This document shows, piece after piece, positions 16,609-23,375 of a stretch of 64,000 nucleotides of DNA. Each line of letters opens with the position of its first letter. Within the stretch, counting starts at the first letter, position 1. The DNA comes from Chitinophaga niabensis (GTDB lineage: Bacteria; Bacteroidota; Bacteroidia; Chitinophagales; Chitinophagaceae): assembly GCF_039545795.1 (NCBI RefSeq), contig NZ_CP154260.1, forward strand, positions 1,183,001 to 1,247,000, in the 5' to 3' direction. Both the position numbers and the translations under genes were made by a program. The notes below the pieces were generated by a model. It saw only the letters and a list, made by a program, of their open reading frames with translations. It had not been told where the DNA came from and ran no database searches.

Positions 16609-17766
16609 ATGCCGCTTATGAGATTTGAGATGACGTTGATACTCAGCCTGGCGATAGGTTTCCAGGCTGCTGCGCAGGAAAACCCTGTAAGTATTCAGAC
16701 TACAGATAACAATGGTTTTTCCATTTTAAAGAATAATGCCGCCACTGCGGTGAAAGATCAGGGAAACACCGGCACTTGCTGGTGTTTTGCCACTATATCC
16801 CTGATTGAAAGCGAATGTTTGCGCACCGGGGCTGAGAAGCCCGATATTTCCGAAATGTATGCCGTACGGAATACCTATTTGTACAAAGCACGTAATTACG
16901 TGCTGCGGCAGGGAGATTCCCGTTTCGGACAGGGAGGCCTGGGGCACGATGTTTTGAATGCTGCAGGCAGATACGGATTAATGCCTGAATCTGCTTTCAG
17001 CGGATTAAAGGAAGGGCAGAAGCGCTTTGACCACAATGAAATGGAGAAAGCCCTGAAGGCCTACCTGGACAGCATCCTGAAGAAGCGTCCGGTATCACGT
17101 GACTGGGAAACAGGCTATACTGCTATCATGGATGCATACATGGGGCAAACACCACCTGCTTCTTTTGATTACAAGGGTAAAACCTATACTCCTGAAAAGT
17201 ATGCTAAGGAAGTGGTGAAGTTCAATCCGGATGATTATATCAGCCTTACTTCTTTCACCCATCATCCTTTTTACAGTTCTTTTGTACTGGAGATCCCTGA
17301 TAACCATGCTAACGGAAGTTTTTACAACGTAACACTGGAAGAACTGATAGGAGCTACCAAAGCAGCGGTGCAAAAGGGTTATACGGTGATGTGGGATGCT
17401 GATGTGAGTAACAAGGGATTTGTTTCAAAGTATGGTTATGCTTTTTCTCCAGAGCATGATACGGTGCCTAATAAAACACATCCTGATCCGGATCTGGCGG
17501 AGGTGAAGGTAACACCTGAATACCGTCAGGGACTGTTTGAAAACCTGGTTACACAGGATGATCATCTGATGCATATCACCGGAGTTGGTAAGAGTAAGAA
17601 GGGAAAACCTTTCTTTATCGTGAAGAATTCCTGGGGTACAACCTCTTCTCCATTTGGAGGATATGTGTATGTTTCAGAGCCTTATTTTGCGGTGAACACT
17701 ATAAATGTGATTGTACCGAAAGCTTCGCTGGATAAAGCGTTGCTGAAGAAGTTGAAGATAAACTAA
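16609..17766 (+). CDS. C1 family cysteine peptidase, aminopeptidase C (bleomycin hydrolase) type, exported
   Basis: Papain-fold peptidase of the PepC/bleomycin hydrolase group. From the ATG at 16609 (385 residues) it has a signal peptide (MTLILSLAIGFQAAAQ), the catalytic-cysteine motif DQGNTGTCWCFA with Cys57, the histidine region DDHLMHITG and the asparagine motif VKNSWG. The C-terminus continues past the domain and ends LLKKLKIN, so it lacks the exposed self-trimming end seen in cytosolic PepC. Export of a PepC-type enzyme is common in Bacteroidota. It lies 27 bases after the DUF2807 gene and may share its transcript; a strong terminator follows. Confidence 0.85.
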   Translation: MPLMRFEMTLILSLAIGFQAAAQENPVSIQTTDNNGFSILKNNAATAVKDQGNTGTCWCFATISLIESECLRTGAEKPDISEMYAVRNTYLYKARNYVLRQGDSRFGQGGLGHDVLNAAGRYGLMPESAFSGLKEGQKRFDHNEMEKALKAYLDSILKKRPVSRDWETGYTAIMDAYMGQTPPASFDYKGKTYTPEKYAKEVVKFNPDDYISLTSFTHHPFYSSFVLEIPDNHANGSFYNVTLEELIGATKAAVQKGYTVMWDADVSNKGFVSKYGYAFSPEHDTVPNKTHPDPDLAEVKVTPEYRQGLFENLVTQDDHLMHITGVGKSKKGKPFFIVKNSWGTTSSPFGGYVYVSEPYFAVNTINVIVPKASLDKALLKKLKIN

Positions 17767-17787
17767 GGTTATGTTTTATAAATAGGA

Positions 17788-17812
17788 GCGAGGTGAGAAC
17801 CTCGCTTTTTTT
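17788..17812 (+). terminator. Terminator after the C1 protease gene
   Basis: Perfect stem GCGAGGT / ACCTCGC with a four-base loop and seven T residues. The same stem sequence recurs in the terminator at 18144. Confidence 0.9.
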
Positions 17813-18059
17813 ATTCCTTTTTGCGTATTTCATATTCAGGTGGGAGGATCAATTCAGCAGCAAGAACTTCTAATGCTCTTGCAATTTCATCTAATTTTTC
17901 CAACCCTATATTTGTATCCCCATGTTCATATTTAGAAAGATCTGAATTGTCTGCCTTTTCACAACGTGCCGCCAGCTCTCGTAAGGAATAGCCTTTTTCC
18001 TCCCTGATTCTGAGAAGATTTGAACTCAATAAACCCCGTATCCCTTTTTTCTTAGGCAT
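17811..18059 (-). CDS. Small XRE-family HTH regulator 1
   Basis: An 82-residue protein that is essentially one Cro/C1-type helix-turn-helix domain: LLSSNLLRIREEKGYSLREL, ARCEKADNSDLSKYEHG (recognition helix) and LEKLDEIARALEVLAAELIL. It is similar in length and sequence to the XRE protein encoded 177 bases upstream, suggesting tandem duplication. No toxin partner is adjacent. The DNA target is unknown. Confidence 0.85.
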   Translation of the reverse strand: MPKKKGIRGLLSSNLLRIREEKGYSLRELAARCEKADNSDLSKYEHGDTNIGLEKLDEIARALEVLAAELILPPEYEIRKKE

Positions 18060-18143
18060 TCAGCGGCAATTTGGCTGAATTGTTCAGGAAATCTGCTGGA
18101 GGATCCTCCAGCAACATTGTGGTATTTTTTAATTATGAGACAT

Positions 18144-18174
18144 AAAAAAAGCGAGGCAATTACCTCGCTTTTTT
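18144..18174. terminator. Bidirectional terminator between the two XRE genes
   Basis: Seven A, stem GCGAGG / CCTCGC, six-base loop, six T. It functions as a terminator on either strand and shares its stem with the terminator at 17788. Confidence 0.88.
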
Positions 18175-18235
18175 AAGCTACATGGGAGAAATAATAAGGG
18201 CTAAATTGGAGAATAAAATATTTTCCCAACCTTGC

Positions 18236-18463
18236 TTATCCCCTGGGGACCAGCAATTCCCATACGGCAATATCCATGGCATCAGCTAATTGCTGAAGTG
18301 TTGTGAGTGTAATATTAATGGCTCCATTCTCCATGCGGGAAATATCTGCGTTATCAATGTTGCAGCGGGAGGACAATTCCCGCTGGCTGAAACCTTTATC
18401 TTTTCGAATCCTGCGGAGGTTTGTCCCGAATAATATTAATATATCCGGGGCTTGGGTAGGCAT
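18236..18463 (-). CDS. Small XRE-family HTH regulator 2
   Basis: A 75-residue single-domain Cro/C1-type regulator: LFGTNLRRIRKDKGFSQREL, SRCNIDNADISRMENG and LTTLQQLADAMDIAVWELLVP. It is a paralogue of the 82-residue protein at 17811. It stands alone with its own terminator. Such orphan XRE proteins often repress their own gene; no operator could be identified in the roughly 170 bases upstream. Confidence 0.85.
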   Translation of the reverse strand: MPTQAPDILILFGTNLRRIRKDKGFSQRELSSRCNIDNADISRMENGAINITLTTLQQLADAMDIAVWELLVPRG

Positions 18464-18637
18464 TAGTCTTCTATCTTAAGCATCTAAATTGGCTAAATTA
18501 TTTCGATTAAGTGAGGGGTACTAACCCATCAGTGGTATTTATTTTATAATGACACGCTGTAATGTAGTATGGTGGCTGTTTTGGTATGGGGACTAACACA
18601 ATGGGATAATGTATTAATTTAAATATCCTGCACGTTT

Positions 18638-18910
18638 TTAAGTGTGCAGGATATCAAAATCTTCAAAGTGCTGCAATGGACGATCCGTTATTTCCAAGCT
18701 GGTAACCCTTGCTCCTGAAGGGCCATACCGGCACCAGTCAATAAACTCCTCAACGGCTTCCGGACTTCCTTCAGCAGTTATCCATACATTGCCATCCGGG
18801 AGGTTTTTCACTGCACCGCGTACACCCATTTTATCTGCTACTGATTTAGCGGTGGCTCTGAAGTACACTCCCTGCACTTTTCCTATTACGACTATTTCCT
18901 TATGAATCAT
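18638..18910 (-). CDS. Acylphosphatase
   Basis: Small enzyme (90 residues, normal length) hydrolysing acylphosphates such as carbamoyl phosphate and 1,3-bisphosphoglycerate. The N-terminal signature GKVQGVYFRATAKSVADKMG carries the phosphate-binding arginine (Arg18), and GAVKNLPDGNVWITAEG the catalytic asparagine (Asn36). The ferredoxin-like fold ends with the usual IT-DRPLQHFEDFDI strand. A stem-loop with ATATCCTGCAC / GTGCAGGATAT arms (18623-18654) spans its stop codon and may end the transcript. Confidence 0.92.
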   Translation of the reverse strand: MIHKEIVVIGKVQGVYFRATAKSVADKMGVRGAVKNLPDGNVWITAEGSPEAVEEFIDWCRYGPSGARVTSLEITDRPLQHFEDFDILHT

Positions 18911-18953
18911 GTGCTGAACGAATTATAATAGCAAAGCTATCGATAAATAATAA

Positions 18954-19286
18954 TTACCTGTTGTGCCCGGTGGCAAGCCTTTGCTGTAGCTGCTCAACGC
19001 CTTCAGCAAAGGCAGTACTGCCACCGGGGTAAAAAATAAAGAATTGAGATGCCTCAGTGTTCGGACCCTGCACTTCATGCACCTGTATATATAATGATGG
19101 ATGAAAATAAAAGTATTCAATGGCAGAAGGAAAAACAGCTCTCCTCATGTGTTCCAGCTGAAAACCCGCTTTTGTAAGAAGAGAAAATATAACTTGTTCT
19201 GAAGACTGTTGCATTTTCCCATCCTGGTAGCATGGTTTAATTGAAACCCATTCCATGTATTTAAATTTACGGAGAAGAAGTATCAT
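18954..19286 (-). CDS. Small hypothetical protein
   Basis: An open frame of 110 codons with plausible protein character (balanced composition, FYFHPSLYIQVHEVQGP, YPGGSTAFAEGVEQLQQRLA) but no family I can recognise. The ATG at 19254-19256 (residue 11, MEWVSIKPCYQ) is an alternative start; neither has a clear ribosome-binding site. It lies 43 bases upstream of the acylphosphatase gene on the same strand and could be cotranscribed with it. It is predicted to be soluble. Confidence 0.5.
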   Translation of the reverse strand: MILLLRKFKYMEWVSIKPCYQDGKMQQSSEQVIFSLLTKAGFQLEHMRRAVFPSAIEYFYFHPSLYIQVHEVQGPNTEASQFFIFYPGGSTAFAEGVEQLQQRLATGHNR

Positions 19287-19594
19287 GGATGCAGGGCATT
19301 CACCCAGCTAGGCATATTTCTATGCACATAACAGATCCTTATCTTCATCTCCGATGAATAATCTCATGTCTAAGTACGCACTATAACAGCTGAAAAAAGT
19401 ATAGCTCTACAGGCCCTGTAACGCCTGGTTACAGCCGGTTGAGAACATGCTTTTTAAACAGCGATGCAGGTGCATGCAGTATGTTTGGTGAATTTGTTGG
19501 GTCGTAAGTAGTAGAGGAGGGGCCGGGAGACGAACGCCCGACCCGTTAGAGGGATATTGATACTGACTCTTGAAAGGCGGAAGTTTACTACGTA
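19287..19594. other. Gene-free, GC-richer spacer with possible RNA structure
   Basis: A 308-base spacer without an open frame. It holds a hairpin CTGTAAC / GTTACAG (19416-19434) and a nested structure near 19499-19544 (outer GGGTCG / CGACCC, inner CGGG / CCCG). It is richer in G and C than other spacers here. I do not recognise a known RNA family and see no tRNA features; a small RNA is possible but not shown. Confidence 0.3.
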
Positions 19595-20206
19595 TTAAGC
19601 TCTTACCGGAAGGCGGCGTTCCACTGCCTGGGTATGTTGAAACAACGATTGATCTGCTGACTGGTCTTTTCCAAACATGAATTCACGTATTACTTCATAT
19701 CGGCCTCCTTTTGAAGGTTTCCTCAGAAGGCTGAAGCTGTGACAGTGAAAGCTGCGTACAAACATTTTGTTGGAGAAGTAAGGCGCCAATTTGTTGAACT
19801 GCTGGGTATTAATGGACCTTGCCAGTGTGATATGCGGTTTGTAAGAACCGGCTTTCAGCTCAAACGTATGCAGGATCTTTTTATGCAAGTCTTCTACCGG
19901 TTTGGGGTTGGCCACGTTCACATATAACATGTGACCGGTCTCTCCCTGCCTGCAGTGATCAATCCTGGATGTATACACGGTAAAAGCAGAGAGGTCTGTT
20001 GCCAGGGTTTCTAACATCTGGATAAAATCCATTTCATACCGTTCCGGGAATTCGGATCGGAATAATGAGATGTGTGGCTGTGTAAAAGCACCATTAAAGG
20101 GTCCCAGTTCCTCTGCGATCAGGTGCTTGAACATACTCACATCCTGTACCGTTTGTGCATCAGGATGTATTACCAACATGTAGTCATATAATACTTCTTG
20201 TTCCAT
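19595..20206 (-). CDS. 2'-5' RNA ligase superfamily (2H phosphoesterase) protein
   Basis: A 203-residue two-histidine phosphoesterase. The paired HxS/TL motifs are visible as QPHISLFRS (about residue 44) and KPHITLARS (about residue 125), the defining catalytic pair of the LigT/ThpR superfamily. Members act on cyclic phosphodiesters of RNA or nucleotides; the physiological substrate cannot be read from the sequence. The start is the ATG at 20206 (MEQEVLYDYMLVIHPD); an in-frame TTG lies 18 bases upstream. Confidence 0.82.
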   Translation of the reverse strand: MEQEVLYDYMLVIHPDAQTVQDVSMFKHLIAEELGPFNGAFTQPHISLFRSEFPERYEMDFIQMLETLATDLSAFTVYTSRIDHCRQGETGHMLYVNVANPKPVEDLHKKILHTFELKAGSYKPHITLARSINTQQFNKLAPYFSNKMFVRSFHCHSFSLLRKPSKGGRYEVIREFMFGKDQSADQSLFQHTQAVERRLPVRA

Positions 20207-20340
20207 GTCATTACGATTGTGCAATCATCAATTTGATTGGATCTGAATCATTAACAGCAATAATGAATATCTATCCTCTCTTTCACAACACGAATATACT
20301 AACATTTTTGGAAATACTAATAATTTTAGCAAATAATACT

Positions 20341-20383
20341 AAAAAAAATGGGCTCCACATCAAAAGATATTGATGCGGAACCC
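20341..20383 (-). terminator. Terminator of tpiA
   Basis: On the minus strand a 14-base stem with two wobble-type mismatches (GGGTTCCGCATCAA / TTGATGTGGAGCCC) and six-base loop, followed by a run of T. It lies directly after the tpiA stop. Confidence 0.88.
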
Positions 20384-20390
20384 GTTATGA

Positions 20391-21149
20391 TCAGAAGCTT
20401 TGTACAATTGCTGTAAAGTCCGCTGCCACCAGGGATGCGCCGCCGATCAGGCCTCCGTCCACATCAGGTGAAGAGAACAGTTCTTTGGCATTGGAAGGTT
20501 TTGCGCTTCCGCCATACAGGATGGTAATGCCCAAAGCAGCCTCACGTCCGAATTTCTCTGCGATCTGAGAACGGATGAAAGCATGCATATCCTGTGCCTG
20601 TTGCGCGCTGGCTGTAAGTCCTGTGCCAATGGCCCAGATAGGTTCATAAGCAATCACCACATTCTTCAGGGTTGTTGCATCCAGGTGATACAGGCTTTCC
20701 TGTAATTGCTGCGCTACATAAGCATTTTGTGTTTCAGCTTTCCGCACTTCCAGTGGCTCTCCGCAGCAGAAGATAGGTTTGATACCATTTGCCAGTGCCA
20801 GGTCTATTTTCTTGGCCAGCTGGGCATTGCTCTCGGAAAAATACTCTCTGCGTTCAGAGTGGCCGATGATCACAAAATCAACGCCAATGGACTGTAACAT
20901 TTCTGCGGAAACTTCACCGGTGTAGGCACCGGATTTTTCACTGTAGCAGTTTTGTGCGGCCAGGTAGATGCCGGGATAGTTCCGGATGAGTTGTTTTACT
21001 TTAACCAGGTAGGGGAACGGCGGTGCTATCACCACTTCCTGACCTTCCGGTAATTTGATACCAGCTGCAATGATGTCGTTCACCAGTTGTTCGCCTTGTG
21101 CGAGCGTAAGGTTCATCTTCCAGTTAGCTGCTACGATCTTCTTTCTCAT
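20391..21149 (-). CDS. tpiA: Triose-phosphate isomerase
   Basis: Glycolytic TIM-barrel enzyme interconverting glyceraldehyde-3-phosphate and dihydroxyacetone phosphate. It has 252 residues, normal length. Active-site residues are visible: Asn and Lys in AANWKMN (Lys11), His in IIGHSERREY (about His98), and the catalytic Glu in the signature VIAYEPIWAIGTG (about Glu170), with ITILYGGSAKPSN and DGGLIGGASL forming the phosphate-binding loops. The GlmU-like gene lies 50 bases upstream on the same strand. Confidence 0.97.
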   Translation of the reverse strand: MRKKIVAANWKMNLTLAQGEQLVNDIIAAGIKLPEGQEVVIAPPFPYLVKVKQLIRNYPGIYLAAQNCYSEKSGAYTGEVSAEMLQSIGVDFVIIGHSERREYFSESNAQLAKKIDLALANGIKPIFCCGEPLEVRKAETQNAYVAQQLQESLYHLDATTLKNVVIAYEPIWAIGTGLTASAQQAQDMHAFIRSQIAEKFGREAALGITILYGGSAKPSNAKELFSSPDVDGGLIGGASLVAADFTAIVQSF

Positions 21150-21199
21150 ATGAATTTGTTATTTCGATTCAGGTAATTTGAAGCGCGAAAAATACACAA

Positions 21200-22366
21200 T
21201 TACCCTTGAAATAAATGTGTTAATATTTGCTCATCGGCAGGGGTGAGTTCCTGCCCCTTCAGTTGCATCCAGGAATCTGCATCACGGAGGGCTTCATTGA
21301 GCCTGTAACGCTCAGGGGTATCTGAGCCTCCCCAACTGAAAGAAGGCACGAATTTGGGCGGGAAATTGCCTCCAAACACGTTGCTGGATACACCTACTAC
21401 TGTTCCGGTATTGAACATAGTATTAATACCGCATCTGCTGTAGTCGCCCATCAGTACGCCGCATTTATTTCCGGCAGACCAGGCTTCGTTTTTGCTTTCC
21501 ATCCATACCCGTACTTCCCTGGCGTTGTTCTTCATATTGGAACAGCAGGTATGTGCGCCCAGGTTACACCATTCACCGATCACGGCGTCTCCCAGGTAAC
21601 CATCATGGGCCTTGTTGGAATTATCGAAGAAAACGGTGTTTTTAACTTCGCCGCCTACCACGCAACGGTGGCCAATAGAGGTGGCGCCATAGATCTTTGT
21701 GCCCATCTTGAGCACTGAGCTTTCACCGATGCCAAAAGGGCCACGGATGAGGCAGCCTTCCATGATCAAAGCATCTTTTCCAATGTAAATAGGGCCGTTC
21801 ATGGCATTCAGTACGCTGCATTCCACGGAGGCCCCCGGTTCTATAAATATCTGTTCAGCATTAAAAACCTGGTTGGTAGAAGAGATAGGGGTGGAGGTCC
21901 GTCCCTTTGTCAATAATTCAAAATCATCCCTGATGGCCCTGTCGTTGTATTGTGCGATGTGCCAGGGATGATCGATGCGCATTACTTCTCCTTCAAAATC
22001 AATCCTGCTCTGGCTGGGAGGCATAAAGAAGTCGTCCCCGCTGACTACTTTCACAAGCAACCGGCCATTTTTGTACAATTCCTGGCCAGCCGTCATTTTA
22101 CGGATGGTCTTTAAAAGTGCGATGGAGGGGAGGAGATGGCCGTTCACTAATACATTCACGGCATTTTTAGGGGCTTTGATCAGCGGGTATTTTGCCTCGA
22201 GGTAATCCATCGTAATATAGCTGATGGGGGAGGTCTGCAACCATTTTTCCCATTTCTCCCGGATGGTGAGCAAACCTGTTTTGCAGGCCGCTACCGCACG
22301 GGTATGCGTGAAGGGGAATAACTGGTCGCGCTCAGGCGTATCAAACAGGATGTAATGCGGGTTCAT
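21200..22366 (-). CDS. GlmU-like putative sugar nucleotidyltransferase, Bacteroidota type
   Basis: A 388-residue member of the Bacteroidota GlmU-like family. The C-terminal half (about 170-350) is a left-handed beta helix with hexapeptide periodicity (IFIEPGASVECSVLN, IYIGKDALIMEGCLI, AVIGEWCNLGAHTCC). The N-terminal half resembles a nucleotidyltransferase but lacks the GxGTRM pyrophosphorylase loop, so enzymatic activity is uncertain. In this phylum the protein usually neighbours tpiA or rpmE, as here. A terminator separates it from L31. Confidence 0.85.
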   Translation of the reverse strand: MNPHYILFDTPERDQLFPFTHTRAVAACKTGLLTIREKWEKWLQTSPISYITMDYLEAKYPLIKAPKNAVNVLVNGHLLPSIALLKTIRKMTAGQELYKNGRLLVKVVSGDDFFMPPSQSRIDFEGEVMRIDHPWHIAQYNDRAIRDDFELLTKGRTSTPISSTNQVFNAEQIFIEPGASVECSVLNAMNGPIYIGKDALIMEGCLIRGPFGIGESSVLKMGTKIYGATSIGHRCVVGGEVKNTVFFDNSNKAHDGYLGDAVIGEWCNLGAHTCCSNMKNNAREVRVWMESKNEAWSAGNKCGVLMGDYSRCGINTMFNTGTVVGVSSNVFGGNFPPKFVPSFSWGGSDTPERYRLNEALRDADSWMQLKGQELTPADEQILTHLFQG

Positions 22367-22384
22367 AACTGGCTAAAATAAAGA

Positions 22385-22411
22385 AATCCCACCGATATTA
22401 ACCGGTGGGAT
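22385..22411 (-). terminator. Terminator of rpmE2
   Basis: Perfect nine-base stem ATCCCACCG / CGGTGGGAT. On the minus strand it is followed by a T-rich stretch (TTTCTTTATT). Confidence 0.8.
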
Positions 22412-22433
22412 CGTTAAATTATTTACAAAGCGC

Positions 22434-22688
22434 TTATTTAGCGTCTTTCTTGTAACGTTTGTTGAATTTGTCGATACGACCTGCGGTATCCAGCATTACA
22501 TTCTTTCCAGTGTAGAAAGGGTGTGATGTATTGGAGATCTCAAGTTTGATCAACGGATATTCGTTACCATCTTCCCATTTCACTGTTTCGCGAGAAGAAG
22601 TAGTTGAGCGGCTCAGAAAGCTATATCCATTAGACATATCTTTAAACACTACGAACCTATAATTTTCCGGATGGATTCCCTGTTTCAT
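22434..22688 (-). CDS. rpmE2: 50S ribosomal protein L31 type B
   Basis: The 84-residue zinc-independent (CXXC-lacking) form of L31. It begins [20 protein letters not shown] and contains [32 protein letters not shown]. The type B form lacks the cysteines of the zinc-binding type A. The promoter upstream is one of the best in the window, and a terminator lies 23 bases downstream, so it is probably a single-gene transcript with a leader of about 20 bases. Confidence 0.96.
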   Translation of the reverse strand: MKQGIHPENYRFVVFKDMSNGYSFLSRSTTSSRETVKWEDGNEYPLIKLEISNTSHPFYTGKNVMLDTAGRIDKFNKRYKKDAK

Positions 22689-22713
22689 ATCAAAAAAAGT
22701 TAAAATCAGAACG

Positions 22714-22745
22714 CAAAGGTAACAGATAAATTTAAAATAGCCAAG
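22714..22745 (-). promoter_or_regulatory. Bacteroidota promoter of rpmE2
   Basis: On the minus strand TTG (22742-22744) is followed after 20 bases by TACCTTTG (22714-22721), a full match to the phylum's TTG/TANNTTTG promoter at standard spacing. Transcription should start near 22707. Confidence 0.72.
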
Positions 22746-22751
22746 AAAATT

Positions 22752-23243
22752 CTAGCTTTTCATATTTACATACTGCAAAGGTATACCCAGGTTGGCTTCC
22801 TTCGCTTTTTGTATAACTTCCTGTAAATCATCTATTTTCTTGCCTGTAACCCGCACAATGTCATCCATAATGGCGGCCTGTACCTTCAGACCGGCATCTT
22901 TGATCATCTTTACGATCTTCTTGGCATCCTCCTGTTTGATCCCGTTCCTTACAGCTATATCCTTTTTATACACTTTTCCACTCTGGTAGGGGTCTTTGCT
23001 CAGATCGTAGATAGAAGCATCAAGGCCCTGGCGCATGGTTCTGCTGATCAGCACTTCAATCACCTGTTCCAGCTTCATGTCACTTTCCACTTCAAGCTTC
23101 AGTATCAGTTCTTTTTTGTCCAGTTCGATACTAACATGTGAACCCTTGAAATCATAACGGGTGGTAATTTCCTTCTTTACGGTATTAATAGCGTTATCCA
23201 GGGTTTGCAGATCAACTTTGCTCACGATGTCGAAAGACGGCAT
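22752..23243 (-). CDS. YajQ family nucleotide-binding protein
   Basis: A 163-residue protein with two ferredoxin-like repeats. It begins MPSFDIVSKVDLQTLDNAINTVKKEI and contains TRYDFKGSHVSIEL and the final GIPLQYVN typical of the family. A cyclic-di-GMP effector role has been reported for some members (Xanthomonas, Pseudomonas); whether this one binds the nucleotide is unknown. I start at the ATG at 23243; the frame is open to 23279, but the extra 12 residues are not family sequence. Confidence 0.92.
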   Translation of the reverse strand: MPSFDIVSKVDLQTLDNAINTVKKEITTRYDFKGSHVSIELDKKELILKLEVESDMKLEQVIEVLISRTMRQGLDASIYDLSKDPYQSGKVYKKDIAVRNGIKQEDAKKIVKMIKDAGLKVQAAIMDDIVRVTGKKIDDLQEVIQKAKEANLGIPLQYVNMKS

Positions 23244-23283
23244 AAACGGGTTTTTTAATGGTGAATAAACGAGGAGCAAATAT

Positions 23284-23320
23284 AATAAAAAAAGCTGCTA
23301 CCCATACAGGCAGCAGCTTT
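23284..23320 (-). terminator. Terminator of the M56 peptidase gene
   Basis: On the minus strand AAAGCTGCT / AGCAGCTTT stem with a 12-base loop, followed by seven T and ATTATA. It lies about 55 bases after the M56 stop. Confidence 0.85.
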
Positions 23321-23375
23321 ATGTTGATAGAATGGCGGCAAATTGGTTAGCATGAAGGTTAAAGAGCAGGGCTGT

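Noticed and set aside
19495..19580. tRNA gene
   Set aside because: No acceptor stem, anticodon arm or T-loop GTTCGAATC pattern.
23243..23279. Upstream extension of YajQ
   Set aside because: Adds 12 residues not seen in the family; ATG at 23243 begins MPSFD.
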